DNA of 64,000 nt from Lutraria lutraria. Taxonomy: Eukaryota > Mollusca > Bivalvia > Venerida > Mactridae. The stretch lies in contig OZ026835.1 of NCBI GenBank assembly GCA_964023205.1, positions 4,856,414 through 4,920,413 on the forward strand, in the 5' to 3' direction. This document shows, one piece after another, positions 1-12,322 of the stretch. The first letter of the stretch is position 1; every line of letters begins with the position of its first letter. Position numbers and translations under genes: made by a program. Under the pieces are notes generated by a model. The model did not search any database. It was not told the DNA's origin and saw only the letters and a program-made list of their open reading frames with translations.

Positions 1-180
1 AAACATTGTTTTGAGCCTATGTCAAGGGGTCTGTTGTTATCAAGGATTTCCTGTGATTTGACCTGGTGAACATTTTGGCCTAAGATGATCCATGCTCAAA
101 CTTGTCCAAGATATCATTAAGACAAACATTCTAACAAGGTTTGGTGAAGATCCAACTAAAAATGTAGCCTTTTTGCTCAT
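1..180. repeat. Dispersed repeat fragment
   Basis: The motifs TTGTCCAAGATATCATTAAG, ACAAGGTTTGGTGAAGATCC and AACTAAAAATGTAGCC match the 'gtttggtgaagatcc' class also seen at 36835. The copy is cut by the window edge. Confidence 0.5.
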
Positions 181-1467
181 GTGAGCTAAAATTCAGCTAA
201 TATTAGACAATACAATGTATATAGCAAGAAGAAAATGTTGTAGTTAACTGAATCATACTGAATTTTCTGAATTGTATTGATGCCAGACAGAATGAATCAA
301 TATAAAACAATACACTGAACACATATAGTGATCTCACTTTTCACAAAAATACAACAAAAATTAAATCTGAAACAATTTATATATACTTTCCATTGTGAAT
401 TAAACAAAACAATTAACATCATTTCTAATAAATACATACAAACAAGCATATATATAAGCAGATAAAATATTTGCATATAAATGAGTTACAAATTAGAAGA
501 AATGCTGCACACAGGAGTCCATCATGACATATCACAATAATCATGCAACATGGAGACATCACATAGTTTATAATGATGTTATAACAGCTTACGTTGTATT
601 TTGTGGCACGTTTCCTAATGAGCAGCTTGTATATAATGGATTAAGGTAATTATGGTCAGTACATACACATGAAGATTAATAGTTACCCTGTGTTCAAGAT
701 TTTGGTACAAATTACAGAGTACACAAAAATATGACTTAATTCATAAATACATGTACATAATAAAGGGACTGCTATATGTGAAATACTGCATTAATAGATA
801 AACTATACTACATAAAATTAATAAGTTGTACAATGAGAAATACCAAGCAAAACTCTTTTGCCTGAGAAATGGACACAGAATGCTTAATTTTCATTTAAAT
901 TTGGAAATATAAAAAGTATGTCAATTAATTCATTTTAAGTCATAATTTCACCTTTGAATTAAATTTCACTTTTTACACTTTAAAAAACTCCTTGACAACT
1001 TAGAAATCACCTGTGTGGAAGCCAATATCAGATTCTGTTAAATATGATAAAATAGTTCATCATTAGAAATAAAAATTATCTTAGATGCTGTTTCAGTCTA
1101 ATGTGTTTTAATATAAGATCTTGAATTTTCAATTTGATTGAAACTGATATTAAAAGGACATTTCCCCAGAAGTTCATCATATAAGAAGTATAAATACAAG
1201 CATGGCTAGTGGAGAGTGATATATATATAATACTAGATAGAGTTGAGATAGTATAATGCCATCAACCGTCTCCCAATAATTGAAGTAATATGTGAAGCAG
1301 TACTTCCTAAATGCACCAGTATACAGAACATGTATCCATGGTTTCAATACAAGTTTGTCAGACTACACTACTCTCTTATTAAGTTTATCCTTATTGTTGT
1401 CTTCACCAAGATACTGGAGACTTAAACATACATGATTAAATCCCCATGACATCAATTTCAAATCCCT

Positions 1468-1650
1468 AAGGCTGGAAATAAAAATAAGTTGGTTTGAAGT
1501 GCTCAGACCGACTCTTGAAAATTATAGCACTTAAATTTTTTGGCTTTTTTTACTATTAGTATATAGTAAAAAAAATACCTACCTACATACCCAGTGCTAA
1601 AATTCCGGGTCGGAGCACTCCAAACAAACTTATTTTTATTTTCAGCCTCA
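1468..1650. mobile_element. Palindromic MITE-like element (about 180 bp)
   Basis: Left arm GGCTGGAAATAAAAATAAGT pairs with the complement of right arm ACTTATTTTTATTTTCAGCC. Complementarity continues about 60 bp inward, through GTGCTC.GACC and TAGCACT, around a loop with TACTATTAGTATATAGTA. No clear target duplication or ORF is present. Such long near-palindromes are typical of foldback MITEs. Confidence 0.65.
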
Positions 1651-2279
1651 TCATAATAAAGTCATGTACCTACATGTAACCCCATTGCCCTTTAAGTTAA
1701 TTCATGAAAACACAAACCAGCAATTAGCACTAAGGTCATATATACATTCAAGTATAATATACACGGCCATTACACATGACTAGAAATCTGAGTTCATTTT
1801 AAAGTTTCAGAACAAGAAACTACATGTACAACCGGGAATAAATTATTTTTTACACAATCATAAATTTCATGACTGACTTGTTTTTCAAGCTAATTCTTTT
1901 AAATTTCAAATCCCTAACATGGATGCTATGATATGAATGCATCTGGTTACAATTAAGCATGCAATGTCACTGCGCTATATTGAAATAACAATCTTAATAT
2001 CCAGAGATTTAGTCCCAATTTCCTGTCATATAATTATTCAAATTACTCAATCCCACACAAAGACTATTTCTGAATTTTACATCAATGCATTAAATTTTCT
2101 TTGTCTCATGTCATTAAGAAATGCAGTTAAATTGCACACAACCTACTGAGAACTTCATGATAAAAGAAGAACAAAAAATATAATTAAGATTTACTGCGCA
2201 ATTGTCATTTCAATCTTAATATCAACTTTCTTAATATGAAAGACAAGTTCTTTTACTTCAAAATAATTTATTTACCAAG

Positions 2280-2570
2280 AATTGTGTCCACAGGACACAG
2301 ATGCCCCCACTCTATTATTCTGGTCGTAGTACACAATGTGTGACACAAGATTTTCATTTTGTAATACTAAAGTGCAAATTCAAGGGAAATAACTCCAGAG
2401 TTTTCACCCCTTTGACAGTGTTAAAACTCTTTAAGCACAACTTCATGTGCTGATAAACATTTGAAATTTTGTACAATTTCAGAATTCTGCTGCTAATACT
2501 TTCAGAGATATGTGAGACACAAGATTTTCGGACAGACAGATGGACAAAGGTCAACCTTTATGCACCCCCC
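2280..2570. repeat. Dispersed repeat fragment
   Basis: CAAGGGAAATAACTCCAGAG, ATGTGTGACACAAGATTTTC and CGGACAGACAGATGGACAAA mark a common molluscan-type repeat in MAP7's 3' portion. It directly follows microexon 9 in transcript order. Confidence 0.45.
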
Positions 2571-2688
2571 ATCTTTCAGAGTAGGAGCACAAAAACAGCC
2601 AAATTTCATTTTCAAATCAATTCATCTTCACACAGATAGGAGAGTAGTGAGTCTGAGTACTTTATCACCATGGTAACCGTGAGTTTAC

Positions 2689-2736
2689 CTGTTTAGATGT
2701 GACTGGGCTATCAACAGGACCACTCCGCCTTATCAC
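2689..2736 (-). CDS. MAP7: MAP7 microexon 9 (48 nt)
   Basis: A 16-codon exon, phase 0 to 0, between acceptor gttattgtag and donor AACAG|GTAAAC, encoding VIRRSGPVDSPVTSKQ. Both splice sites are good and the phases match exon 8. The peptide carries a basic-Ser-Gly-Pro patch and an SPVTS site. Being symmetric it could be a cassette exon. No further exon could be placed between here and position 1. Confidence 0.6.
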
Positions 2737-3589
2737 CTACAATAACATGACTTACCATATATAATTCTAGCTCTAGATAATAGTCTTACAGAGTGAATGG
2801 AGTCATAGTATTCACATTGGACATAAAATTATTCATAAAATGAAGTCTATGCTAAAACTGCCAGCCCTTAAGTCCTAAGAAATAACAAGAAAGTGCTCAC
2901 AAAACTGGGCCAATCATACCTACTCGGGCATTTCCATAACAGAGACATATGCCTCATACATAAGTGCAGGGTTACAAATTTTGGTTATGCGGTTTTCGGT
3001 CACTACTTTTTCAACACTAAGTCCTCATTTTATAAAATCATTCTCAGATTTACAGTCATTTAAATATGTTTATCGTTTACTATTGATAAAATGGGCATCA
3101 AGTTCCCATGAAAGGAGAAACAGGTTGTTTCCATCGTTGGATTTCCAGGGTCAGTCATGATGGAAAGTAGCCCGTGAACAACAACAACAAAATTGCGGCC
3201 TGGCTATCATGTCCGAGGCACTTTTCTTTATACAAACTCCGAGGAGTACTGATAGAAACTGGTATTCATCTTGCAAGCTTATAGGCAAGTGACACATTAT
3301 CAGACTGTTTTGATAGACAGCAATAAATTAATTAATAATCTGTACTTAAATAATAATCTAGTATAAATGTATGTAAATATGTATGCGTAATGTTGGTATA
3401 CTACTGAAAGCCAACAAGTGTTATGGTGGGAATTTCACTCACTAGTCCTTACTTCCTGCTATATTTGATACACAGATGTAAAACATAGTATGTTAAACAA
3501 TTCTGCAATGGAGTACAGACATTTTACATTTATCTAAAAATACAGCAACTTACAATGGTTGGAGGATAATGACAATATTCATAGCCTAC

Positions 3590-3847
3590 CTTGACTGGTG
3601 TCGATTCTCTTGACGTTTCTTTCTTGTCGGACGACGGCTGTTTAGGTGCCGCCATTCTCTCGATGAAAGACTTGGACAATCTCGGTGAAGGTTTGTCTTT
3701 ATCTTTAGATTCAGGTTGTATATCAGACTTCACCATACGTTCTTTCTCCTTCTCCTTCCTCTCTTCCTGCTTTTTCTTCACTTCTTGCCTTCTTTCTTCT
3801 ATTTTCTTTCTATCATAAGGTCTAGGTAAAGTGGCTGCTTTCCGGTC
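3590..3847 (-). CDS. MAP7: MAP7 coding exon 8, start of second charged helix
   Basis: 258 nt, phase 0 to 0, with acceptor aatttgtag|GAC and donor TCAAG|GTAGGC. It begins DRKAATLPRPYDRKKIEERR and continues as a Lys/Glu-rich helix (QEVKKKQEERKEKEKERM). A disordered Lys/Ser/Pro stretch follows with SPRLSKSFIERMAAPKQPSS, ending SRESTPVK. MAP7 proteins have a Pro-rich region followed by a second long charged helix that binds kinesin-1. This exon probably leads toward it, but the bulk of that helix is not in the window. The frame runs 20 codons past the donor before a stop. Confidence 0.85.
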
Positions 3848-4149
3848 CTACAAATTAACCACACAACTCCAACTTGTACAATATAACATTACTATTCTAT
3901 TGAGACAATAAAAGAAACAAAATGTACTTCAACAAATGCTGCAAGTATTTGAATACCAATGATCTGAGACTTCAAACACCCATCTTATACATAAATATGC
4001 ACCTTAATTCCATAAATTGCACTAATGTCAGATTTTAATACAAAACTTCCAAAAACGTTATCCTTAAGCAAAATTGCATGGCTATGTTACATAAAAGCTA
4101 AATATAAAAGTTCAGTAATTATTTATTATATGAACATTCTAGTGTTTAC

Positions 4150-4205
4150 CTTGCCGTCCATTTTGTCTCCATCAGTTTTAATTGTAACTCTTCCTTTGCT
4201 AGATT
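4150..4205 (-). CDS. MAP7: MAP7 coding exon 7 (56 nt)
   Basis: A small exon with a strong acceptor, attcttttacag, and donor GCAAG|GTAAAC, phase 1 to 0. It encodes SSKGRVTIKTDGDKMDGK. Short and hydrophilic, it was found only because its phases exactly bridge exons 6 and 8. No domain is recognised. Skipping it would break frame, so it is probably constitutive. Confidence 0.7.
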
Positions 4206-4488
4206 CTGTAAAAGAATTGATGGAATAATGATTGATAACATACATCTAATAATTAACTATCAGTGGTACAAACAGTACTGGAGATGAGAGGAAGTTGTGT
4301 TTTAACACCATGTAGAATACATCGATCAAAGTCATGACTCAGAATTTATAATATGTATGTTTACGATACCTTGTAGGGTATCCCCAATTCTTATTCAAAT
4401 AGTATTACTCAAGACATACCATCATAACTATACTTTTACTTGAATTCTAAATGGAGAAGTCGTTAATAAATAATCTCTATATAAATAC

Positions 4489-4722
4489 CTCTACCGCCTC
4501 TTTCTGTACTTTTACTGCGTGAGGATTTAGGAGTATCAGTTTCAACTCTGACGAAACTCGGCATGGAGGTTGCGACACTTGAGGGTCTTGGTTTCCTTGG
4601 AGACGTCTTCGAGGGATCTCGCATCTTCACTCCAGCTAGGTTAACAGCGCTCTTATGTCTAGCAGGAGGGGCTGATGCTACAAAAGAGCGGCCAAGTCGG
4701 TTTTCAGGAATGGAGTGGAGAG
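4489..4722 (-). CDS. MAP7: MAP7 coding exon 6, Pro/Ser/Arg linker
   Basis: 234 nt, phase 1 to 1. It encodes LHSIPENRLGRSFVASAPPA, HKSAVNLAGVKMRDPSKTSP and RKPRPSSVATSMPSFVRVET, ending TDTPKSSRSKSTERGGR. Basic and Ser/Pro-rich, it is probably a disordered microtubule-contacting linker. The frame has a stop just upstream of the acceptor atccacag|CT, which fixes the 5' limit. That acceptor has a poor pyrimidine tract, so the border is less certain than the others. Two overlapping donors, GGCG|GTAGAG and GTAGAG|GTATTT, are 6 nt apart and in the same phase. Confidence 0.78.
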
Positions 4723-6278
4723 CTGTGGATCCCGTGTGGCAGCCATATTGTTTAGAGGATCATGGGATTGATTGGGGTCAAATGAAGGAAACCATGTTGG
4801 ATTTTGATGACGGGATGAATTTCGGGTATGGAAGTCAAAGGTCATTGAGTAAATAGGGGAAAAAAGAAGAAAAATACAATGAATTAGTTTTTTGATGATA
4901 AAATTTTGTTTGTTTCAACAATATACCTCCACCGATTTGGATACATGAATATAGTTTATACAGTGACTCCATACTTACTTGGCCATGCAATAAGAAAGAA
5001 ATAAACAAAAATAACTGACAGAAGCAGAGGGTAAAAATAAGGATAATACTATGTTTAAAAGCTGGGATATAGACATGGCAAATTAATGTAAGGAAATAAG
5101 GAGCAAGCTTAAGGATAAGCATGCAATGGCTCTCCCCAACAATCACAACATACATACATGTACATCAAATATATAACATTAACATAGATCTGAAATTTTC
5201 AAATTTTAACATGTTTCGTTTTACATAAAACCCAATGCATAATTAAATCGACTTATAAAATTCAAAGCCCCCCTTCCCAAGAATTGAAAAGTTCAGATCC
5301 ATAACTAAATACATTCTGATTTTTCTATCATTGTCCAATCTGACATGAGTTCACCGTTCTTCAGTGTTTGATTAACCGCAAGTTTTGATAACATGATAAT
5401 ATACTGCACGTTGTTATTAATATCAGAGATAATCCATTCAATGAAGGTCCATAACTCCAGTGTTCTAAATCACGATTTCATCGTTTAACAATAAACCATG
5501 CCAGGTTGAACTTCTTAGCAAATTTTCAACAGTTAGTACTTAGTCTATGCCAGTATATATGTACTTAGTCTATATACTTCGATATTTATACTGTGATTTC
5601 ATTAACATAGCATAATTTACATGTTTTTAGTAAATTAAGTCCTGTATTATTGACAATCCCATCACAATATAAGATATATCATGGAATCAGTACACAAGCA
5701 CATACGTAGCATCCTATAATCAATGTACCACATAGATGTCACTTTTGTCTATTCTCTACTTTCCAGATTTCATTCTCATGAAGGTATGCAGTACATTTCA
5801 TAAAACCTTCCACTGTTTTAATCATACTTTAAATGTGAATAAAGCGACAATCGACTTATTGATTCAGCCTACAGAATGCTGAGTAACAGAAATAATGACA
5901 CTTTATGTGTTATATTGTCCTGCTAGGAAATTTCAATGTCTGCATTTCATGATAACGTAGCATTTTATCTTCAAGTCTTTGTGTAAAGTAGAATGTGAAA
6001 GTAACGTCTAAATAATACATTGTATAAGACCACGCATACAAGCTTATTGCAAGCTGGTGTTCAATAATGATATAGCCTGACAGTTGTTCATTTGTAGGGA
6101 CAATGTATAATTTTAAAGCAAAGTACCTGTATTCCAGAGTACAGCAAAATCTCACTTAGAACCCACCTTTATTTTAAGACCACCACGTTTAAAGATCATA
6201 ATTTATATATTTCTTATATATAAACTTTATAATGAAACCATCTAAATATTTACACCACTTTGTTTGCTACAAAAGTAC

Positions 6279-6361
6279 AGTTAAACCTGTGAACAAAGAC
6301 CACCCTTGTGAGAGACAAACTATGACCTTTATTGACAGGTGGTCTTTATTTGAAGGTTATT
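6279..6361. mobile_element. Partial AAACCTGT-family TIR element
   Basis: CAGTTAAACCTGTGAACAAA followed by GACCACCC and TTGACAGGTGGTCTTTATTT matches the left end and interior of the 10326 element. No matching right end was found, so it is truncated or diverged. Confidence 0.45.
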
Positions 6362-6884
6362 TTATTCTTAATAATCAATGACAGTTTTTTATGAAAGTTC
6401 AACTATCAGGCTAAATCGTATCATTTATGATAATGCAAAATGCTGCGACTTAGTCAAGTCAAATTAGCATATAAATCAAGATATAAAACAAGAATAAATT
6501 TTCAAAGCTCATTGTACAGGAAGCAATAAAATTAAACATCAACATTTTTAAATTAAATTTTATAAAATCATATCTAATTTCATAATACTAGTACTTAAAT
6601 GAATTGACATCAACTAGATATTCTAGAAATAAAATAAGCAATCAAAAGGGTATACTCGAGCTAATCACAACACATGCACATTTAAGAAAGTACATAAAAA
6701 ATAAAAGAATATCCCAAGATGCATGCAAGGAAATTTGCATATAAATCAAAATTCCATTCATGAGTGTAAATCCCACGAAAATTCCCAACATTTTAAAGCC
6801 ATGTGCTTCCTGTGTTATTAGCTCAAATACCAATAAATTTATATAAATTTAAAGCTAAATTTGAAGCAAAAAAAAAACCCTTAC

Positions 6885-7031
6885 CCATCATGGATTCGGC
6901 CCCTGATTTCAAGTTGCTAGCACCCTTTGTGTTTAGGGTACCAGTTGATGAAAAGTCGGGGCTGCGTTTAGAGTACAGCACACTCATGGACATGGATAAT
7001 TGTTTTGAGGGCGGGGAATCCCCGGGATAAC
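6885..7031 (-). CDS. MAP7: MAP7 coding exon 5, Ser-rich linker
   Basis: 147 nt, phase 1 to 1. The acceptor is gtctacag|GT and the donor is ATGG|GTAAGG. It encodes YPGDSPPSKQLSMSMSVLYS and then RSPDFSSTGTLNTKGASN, ending Glu-Ser-Met-Met. The stretch is low-complexity, Ser/Pro/Thr-rich and lacks predicted helix, as in MAP7 linkers, and YSKRSPDFSSTGTLN recalls the RSKSTAAL-type motif of vertebrate MAP7. It could be a cassette exon, because skipping it (phase 1 to 1) keeps frame. Confidence 0.8.
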
Positions 7032-7401
7032 CTGTAGACAAGATATATAAGGTGTTCACAACAAAATGCCCTTCACATGCAATAATACATAATTTACACA
7101 ACTTGCAACAATACTGCAGCATTACAATAATGTCACTGTGGATTCTTTGTGTTCATAAGCAGACAATCGATTTATCCATTCACTATCTACTTTTTACATA
7201 TCGTGAGTCATTTCTACAGTATAGACAGATTCCGAAAATTTATTCAACCCAAATATAAATTACTTTAGTCCAGTGTTCTTTTAGAATACATGGCGTACTG
7301 GACATAATTAATCGGAAAACGATTATCAATTTCAGTTTGACTAAAATATCAAAATTTTGAAAACAGAATTTAAATTACAAATCATATCTCTTTAAATGCA
7401 A

Positions 7402-7539
7402 GAGCACCAGTCTGAGAAATTAGCAGTTGTCCCGTTGTCCGGGACAACCAATTTTTCATTAATAAATCAAAGCAAAAGCAGCTAAAATTTCTGTTTCGGG
7501 CAACCACATTTCAAACCTTAATTTCACAGACTGGTGCAC
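7402..7539. mobile_element. Small TIR element
   Basis: GAGCACCAGTCTGAGAAATT at the left end matches the complement of AATTTCACAGACTGGTGCAC at the right, with two mismatches in about 20 bp. The interior holds GTTGTCCCGTTGTCCGGGAC and has no ORF. This is a non-autonomous DNA element; no target duplication is certain. Confidence 0.6.
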
Positions 7540-9921
7540 TGTACATACATTATGTTTGTTACAGCAATCTACAGACTGACTGTCCCAGCTTTTACTAGTA
7601 ATGATAATACTAAGATAAAAACATACAAATTCATCTATTATTCCAACTTGTACAAAAGAATCCTCAGTGACATGAAAATGAAAATCACGATGCATCAATT
7701 CGTGCATAGATAATGCAAAATTAATTTTAATTCACACAATGTGACATTACGTAAGACAATTGAAAAAACTTGAATATACTACTTGTGAATTAATACAATA
7801 CGTAGAAAATTAGGATGCAATGTATGAAAATGATCTTAGATTAGACCTAAATTATTTGAATCAAACCTGAATTAACATGAATTAAATATGATATAATAAT
7901 TATTTACACCACACACAGAAATTAGAGTGCAGAATTAAAACCATGCTGTAACTCTGTAGCTGTAGCTTGTAGTTCTAAAGCAATACAGTTTACAAACAAA
8001 CATCCAGAATACACTGAGGTTCATGTAACAATTTTATTACCAATATATTTTTGTTTAAACATTGAAAATTAGCAATATGTCACCTTTACTGAAAAGCTTA
8101 TATTTCAAAAATCAAAATGGATGCCAAATAAGCAACACAATTTTTTTATATTGAAACATTTGTTCGAAATTATGTAACAAACAGACATGACATAAAACAT
8201 CCCTTTAGTCTTATAGATAGAAATGGTGGACTTATATCAAGGATAGAAACATACAGTTCTATTTATGGATATTTTTTAACTTTTGGATTAATCAGACATG
8301 AACCAAAGCATCCGCTACTAATCTACACCAATCTTAATAAATTTAGATCCACATATCATGGAATGGTACAGCAAGCAGTGTACATCTAAATTCATTATAA
8401 CTGGATCACAGCATACATAAGTTTAATTTGGTAGCAAAACTATATTAAAACAAAGTAAAACTAACAGCTCTATACATAAGTAAGTTCTCATTTTTTTCAT
8501 AAAAGGGGAGATCACTCAAGCGACAATAAAAAAAGCAGAAAAAAATAAGTAAAAAATAATGAAATGTTGAGGGTACAGAAAAGGAAAACCTGACAATTGC
8601 AATCTTTAAGAAACATATTTAAATAACAACCAAATTTAGTTTGCCAAAGGGAGATAATCAAGGCAAACTTAGTATTTAAAAGGGAGATAATTAGTATAAA
8701 TTAGTGTCAAAGGTAAAACATTAGTGGTTAGTATGGCCGCAATTTAGACATTTTGGTTATTAAATTGTGAAAGTTGTGCAGTATAAAAGCAGTTAAAAGG
8801 AAAACATGTGATAGCAAAGCAGAAAATATGGACGCAAAGAAAACTCACAATTTACGAAGAAGTCATTTTTAGTATTAAAATAGGTCACCAACACCTAGCT
8901 TATTATACAAATAACCTATATTCTAGTGTTTCGCTAAACTATTAGGATTACAACAGCGTAGATAAGTCTACAAATTGGGGTATATATTAGCAAAATCAGA
9001 CGAGTCAAGACACCCTAATAAGTGCTTAAGACAAATAAAAAAAAAATTATTAAAAATAAGTTGGAACAAATGATAAACTGATTCAATATTTGCAAATATC
9101 AAGAGCTATGTATGTAAAATGAACAATACATAAAGGTTTAGTGAAAAAAGTTTTTTTATATCTGATGACCTAACACAATTGTATGTAGGTAAACAAATAA
9201 ATTTTATACTTCATTTATATCTTATTCAAGGGACATAATTCATTATCATTCAACTTTGCCACGCAAAAAAAAAACAATCTTAGAGCACTTATTGGAGGGT
9301 CGTCGGGTATGTACGCTCACCATAAAATGTTGAAACAGAAAGAAACAAAAGAGATTCAAACAACATGTCAAAACAATATTTAACACCATGCTGAGCATTC
9401 ACAGAAAACCTGCCAACAATTATGGAGTCTCAACACTTACTTAACGTAAAAATAAAAACATTTCGGATAAAAGCAAGAAAAAAAATATTTTGACTTTTTA
9501 GCTAACTAAATACCAAGAGATTAAAAAAAGATCCTTTTTTAGAACAATGGAAACCAGAAAGGGTGACTGAGAAGGGAACCAGGGTCCATAGCTCCCACAC
9601 CTTTCAACATGGAAGTTGACTTAGAAATACAGCAACATATATGGAGGAAAATGGAGACTGTAGTAATACAAACATAATATATAGCCATAAAACAGGAATA
9701 TTAAACAACCAATTTATGCCATATAAACGGATTTAAAAAACTGAAAAGAGCATGCATTAATTATTTGAGTCGTATACCAAAAATTTAAGTCCTAAGTAAA
9801 ATGTTTGTATTCATATTTCATAATTAAATGAGACAAAAATATAAATTAAATTCAACCATAACGATAATTGAAATATTGACATGTTGTATGGTAAGAAGTA
9901 TTAGAAAGAGAGAGAACGTAC

Positions 9922-10213
9922 CCGTCCCCTGTGTGAGTTTGTTAATATCTATACAACAGTGTCGGCGTACTACACTGCTTGCCGACACTGCTCGGCGGTT
10001 AAAGTACGAATCATAATCAGAGCTGTTAGGTGAGCGTCTAAGCGTGCTTTGAGACGATGATCGTCTTGCATCTAGCGTAAAGCACACTTCACGCGGTGTC
10101 CGGCTCCCAAAGCCGAGAACGTGTCTTCGCCCACCTTTACGACCGTGCGCCTTCCACTGTTCATATCTCGTCAATCTTTCCTTTGCTTTGCTAAGTATAG
10201 CTTCCTTCTTGGC
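9922..10213 (-). CDS. MAP7: MAP7 coding exon 4, end of coil and GSRTPR linker
   Basis: Starting at acceptor ttttcag|GCC in phase 0, it reads AKKEAILSKAKERLTRYEQW, finishing the charged helix. It then turns basic with HGRKGGRRHVLGFGSRTPRE, followed by a Ser/Arg-rich stretch (RRSSSQSTLRRSPNSSDYDS). The HVLGFGSRTPR patch resembles the conserved segment after the first coil in invertebrate ensconsins and the WSWGG region of vertebrate MAP7, which helps contact microtubules. RRSSS and RRSP are plausible basophilic-kinase or Pro-directed sites. The donor is ACGG|GTACGT, phase 1. Local CpG and G+C are higher than in the surrounding intron, typical of the real exons here. Confidence 0.88.
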
Positions 10214-10325
10214 CTGAAAACAGTTAACACATAAAATGGCAATTAATACAATATTATAAAACAATTTTGAATGTTGAAAGTACAGTACTTTCAATACTGT
10301 GATTTATTATTTAGAATTTCAACTA

Positions 10326-10502
10326 TAGTCAAACCTGTGTACACAGCCACCTCTGAATAAAGGCCGCCCAGTAAATAAAAGTCATTCTTTTAAAACCATC
10401 AATGATTGTTTCGAACAACATGACCTAGATATAAAGACCACCTGTCAATAAAGACCATATTTTGTCTTACCTGAGAGCAGCCTTTGTTCACAGATTTGAC
10501 TG
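10326..10502. mobile_element. TIR MITE, AAACCTGT family
   Basis: The left end AGTCAAACCTGTGTACACAG is mirrored by the right end TTGTTCACAGATTTGACTG, with TA-rich flanks. The interior repeats 'aaagaccacctgtcaataaagaccat'-like motifs. The end sequence and TA flanks resemble pogo/Tigger-type or other TA-targeting Tc1/mariner relatives (inference). Related partial copies lie near 6279 and 27467. Confidence 0.6.
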
Positions 10503-12208
10503 TTAATGCATTGTTCCAAATAAAGGCACCAACATTTGTAACAAAATTCAATGGACACATAATTCACATCTGGATTACAATATCAATTAAGAGTGAGATA
10601 TTGAGTCAATTTGACAGGAAAGACAACTCTTACAATACTGTAAAGTAATAAAGTATTGATCTCTTAATAAACACCTAGAAATGTATCAGCTGTAACACAG
10701 TATCATTCAGTTAATACCTACAGATAATGATATATCAAGCTACACAGAGTGAGTGTAACACTTAGTGGAGAAAACAAATTATCTGATATAGAGATCCTAT
10801 ATTATGATAACATCAACAACTAACAGGCTAGGTTACATACAGTACTGACAGGTCCTGTGTAATCAATATATGTATCCAGTTCCTGTGAGGTTAAAGGTGA
10901 TGAACTTTATACACTGGTTTTAGTGTTTCTTCCTGACCTTTTTAGGATGGCGCTGCGCCATGCCTCAAAGGTAAATTACCATGCTACCTTTATAATTGTG
11001 TATATAGGGCCATATGTCATAATTATGCCATTTTTCTTGGCCTGGGTCATTTTAAGCAGTATTCAATAAAGACAGCAGCACAATCAATTCAGACATTATC
11101 TTGCACAGATTACTGTGATAGCAAATAATACCATGCAGTGACAAGTAACATCACTAACTATATGAGTAATCAGACAATGTGCCCTGTATGGTTTGAACCT
11201 CGCTCTGAAAGTGCCCCTTTAGAACAAAAAAACACCATGCCTCACTTAAACCCTGCAGGAAACACTAGGTTTATATGATGACAACTATCATCATACAGTC
11301 AGTTTAGATCTACAGAGGAAGTTTATAAATCACTGAAGGGGTATACCAATACAAAATCAATGAAAGTATATAAAAGTTAAATTTTTTACCATTTTTCCGA
11401 ATTTAATAAATTAGCTCAGTAATACCTGTATTATTCTGATTTATATAATCTTTACTTGTACATGAAAAAATATTCAATAATAAAAAAGTAATGATCAAAT
11501 TCCATCATTTTTAAAAATAATACAAAAACAGAAACAATACCAGCTTCCACTACAAAATTAATGCGTAATTAGCCCATATCAATAAATACATGAAAATTCA
11601 GATATAACCCAGCTCTCAGTGTTTTATAAACTAGCCGGCAGGAAAACACTGAAATCATTATTGACAAAATACACACGTTTCCTGGTATTCAAACATGAGA
11701 GTCACGACATGGAGAAATGCATGTTTTTTTGCATCATGCACAGATAATAAAATATTTACAATGTAAGAGCATACTAAATGCTGGTGGCAAAGTCAATAAC
11801 TAAATTAAGATGACAGTCGACATTTACGCAATTAGACAATATTAACTACCACAATATTATCACTATGTATGAACAGCTCTACAAATACCTTAATTAAACA
11901 CAAAATGCATTAACAATATTTGAATGAAATTATTAAATTCAATGGTAAGTACTACAAAAACTGAATTGCATCGTCATGCAGATACCCATGGTTGCTAACT
12001 CCACTCCGCTACATACATCTCCCATGGGATATGCCACAATCGATTCGATTCCAAAATTCTGTAATTCTTAGTTTTTTAATAATAGAGTGAAACAGAAAGC
12101 ACATGAACACGTTAATTTTCTTTCGTGTCTCCATGCCAAAGAGTATCGAAAATTATGTGTCGTTTTTCTGTTCCATCAAAATGGTGAATCGATAGTGAAA
12201 AATCTTAC

Positions 12209-12277
12209 AGGTGATGTATGAAGCGGGGTGGATTCAGCAACCGAGGGTATCCGACGATGTCTGAATTGAGGCAGCAT
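12209..12277 (-). other. Exon-like minus-strand frame just after MAP7 exon 3
   Basis: Directly downstream of the exon 3 donor, an ATG-led frame of 23 codons (MLPQFRHRRIPSVAESTPLH, then TSP) ends at a GTAAGA donor in phase 0, the entry phase of exon 4. The local base composition is unusually balanced for an intron here. In the exon 3 reading frame the same stretch hits a stop, so it cannot be a simple cassette exon. The opposite strand is also open, starting MKRGGFSNRGYP. It may be an alternative first exon, part of a retained-intron form, or chance. Confidence 0.2.
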
Positions 12278-12322
12278 AGATTAATTTCTAGGGAGACCAG
12301 GCTTAACATTCATTTCACTTAC

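Larger units (their letters stand above)
181..2688. other. MAP7 intron or 3' region without identified exon
   Basis: Apart from the palindromic element (1468-1650) and the dispersed repeat (2280-2570) the stretch is AT-rich with no frame flanked by credible minus-strand splice sites. No terminal exon or poly(A) signal for MAP7 could be assigned. Confidence 0.5.
4723..9921. other. MAP7 introns 4 and 5 around exon 5
   Basis: AT-rich DNA with two TIR elements (6279 and 7402) and exon 5 at 6885-7031. The ORFs listed by length here (for example at 4835, 5910 and 7459 on the minus strand) have membrane-like or Cys-rich chance composition and no splice context. Confidence 0.5.

Noticed and set aside
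4563..4856. 97-codon plus-strand ORF
   Set aside because: It is the antisense shadow of MAP7 exon 6.
9540..9615. Minus-strand frame MLKGVGAMDPGSLLSHPFWF
   Set aside because: Short, ends in a stop, and has no splice sites matching MAP7 exons 4 or 5. It is probably repeat-derived.
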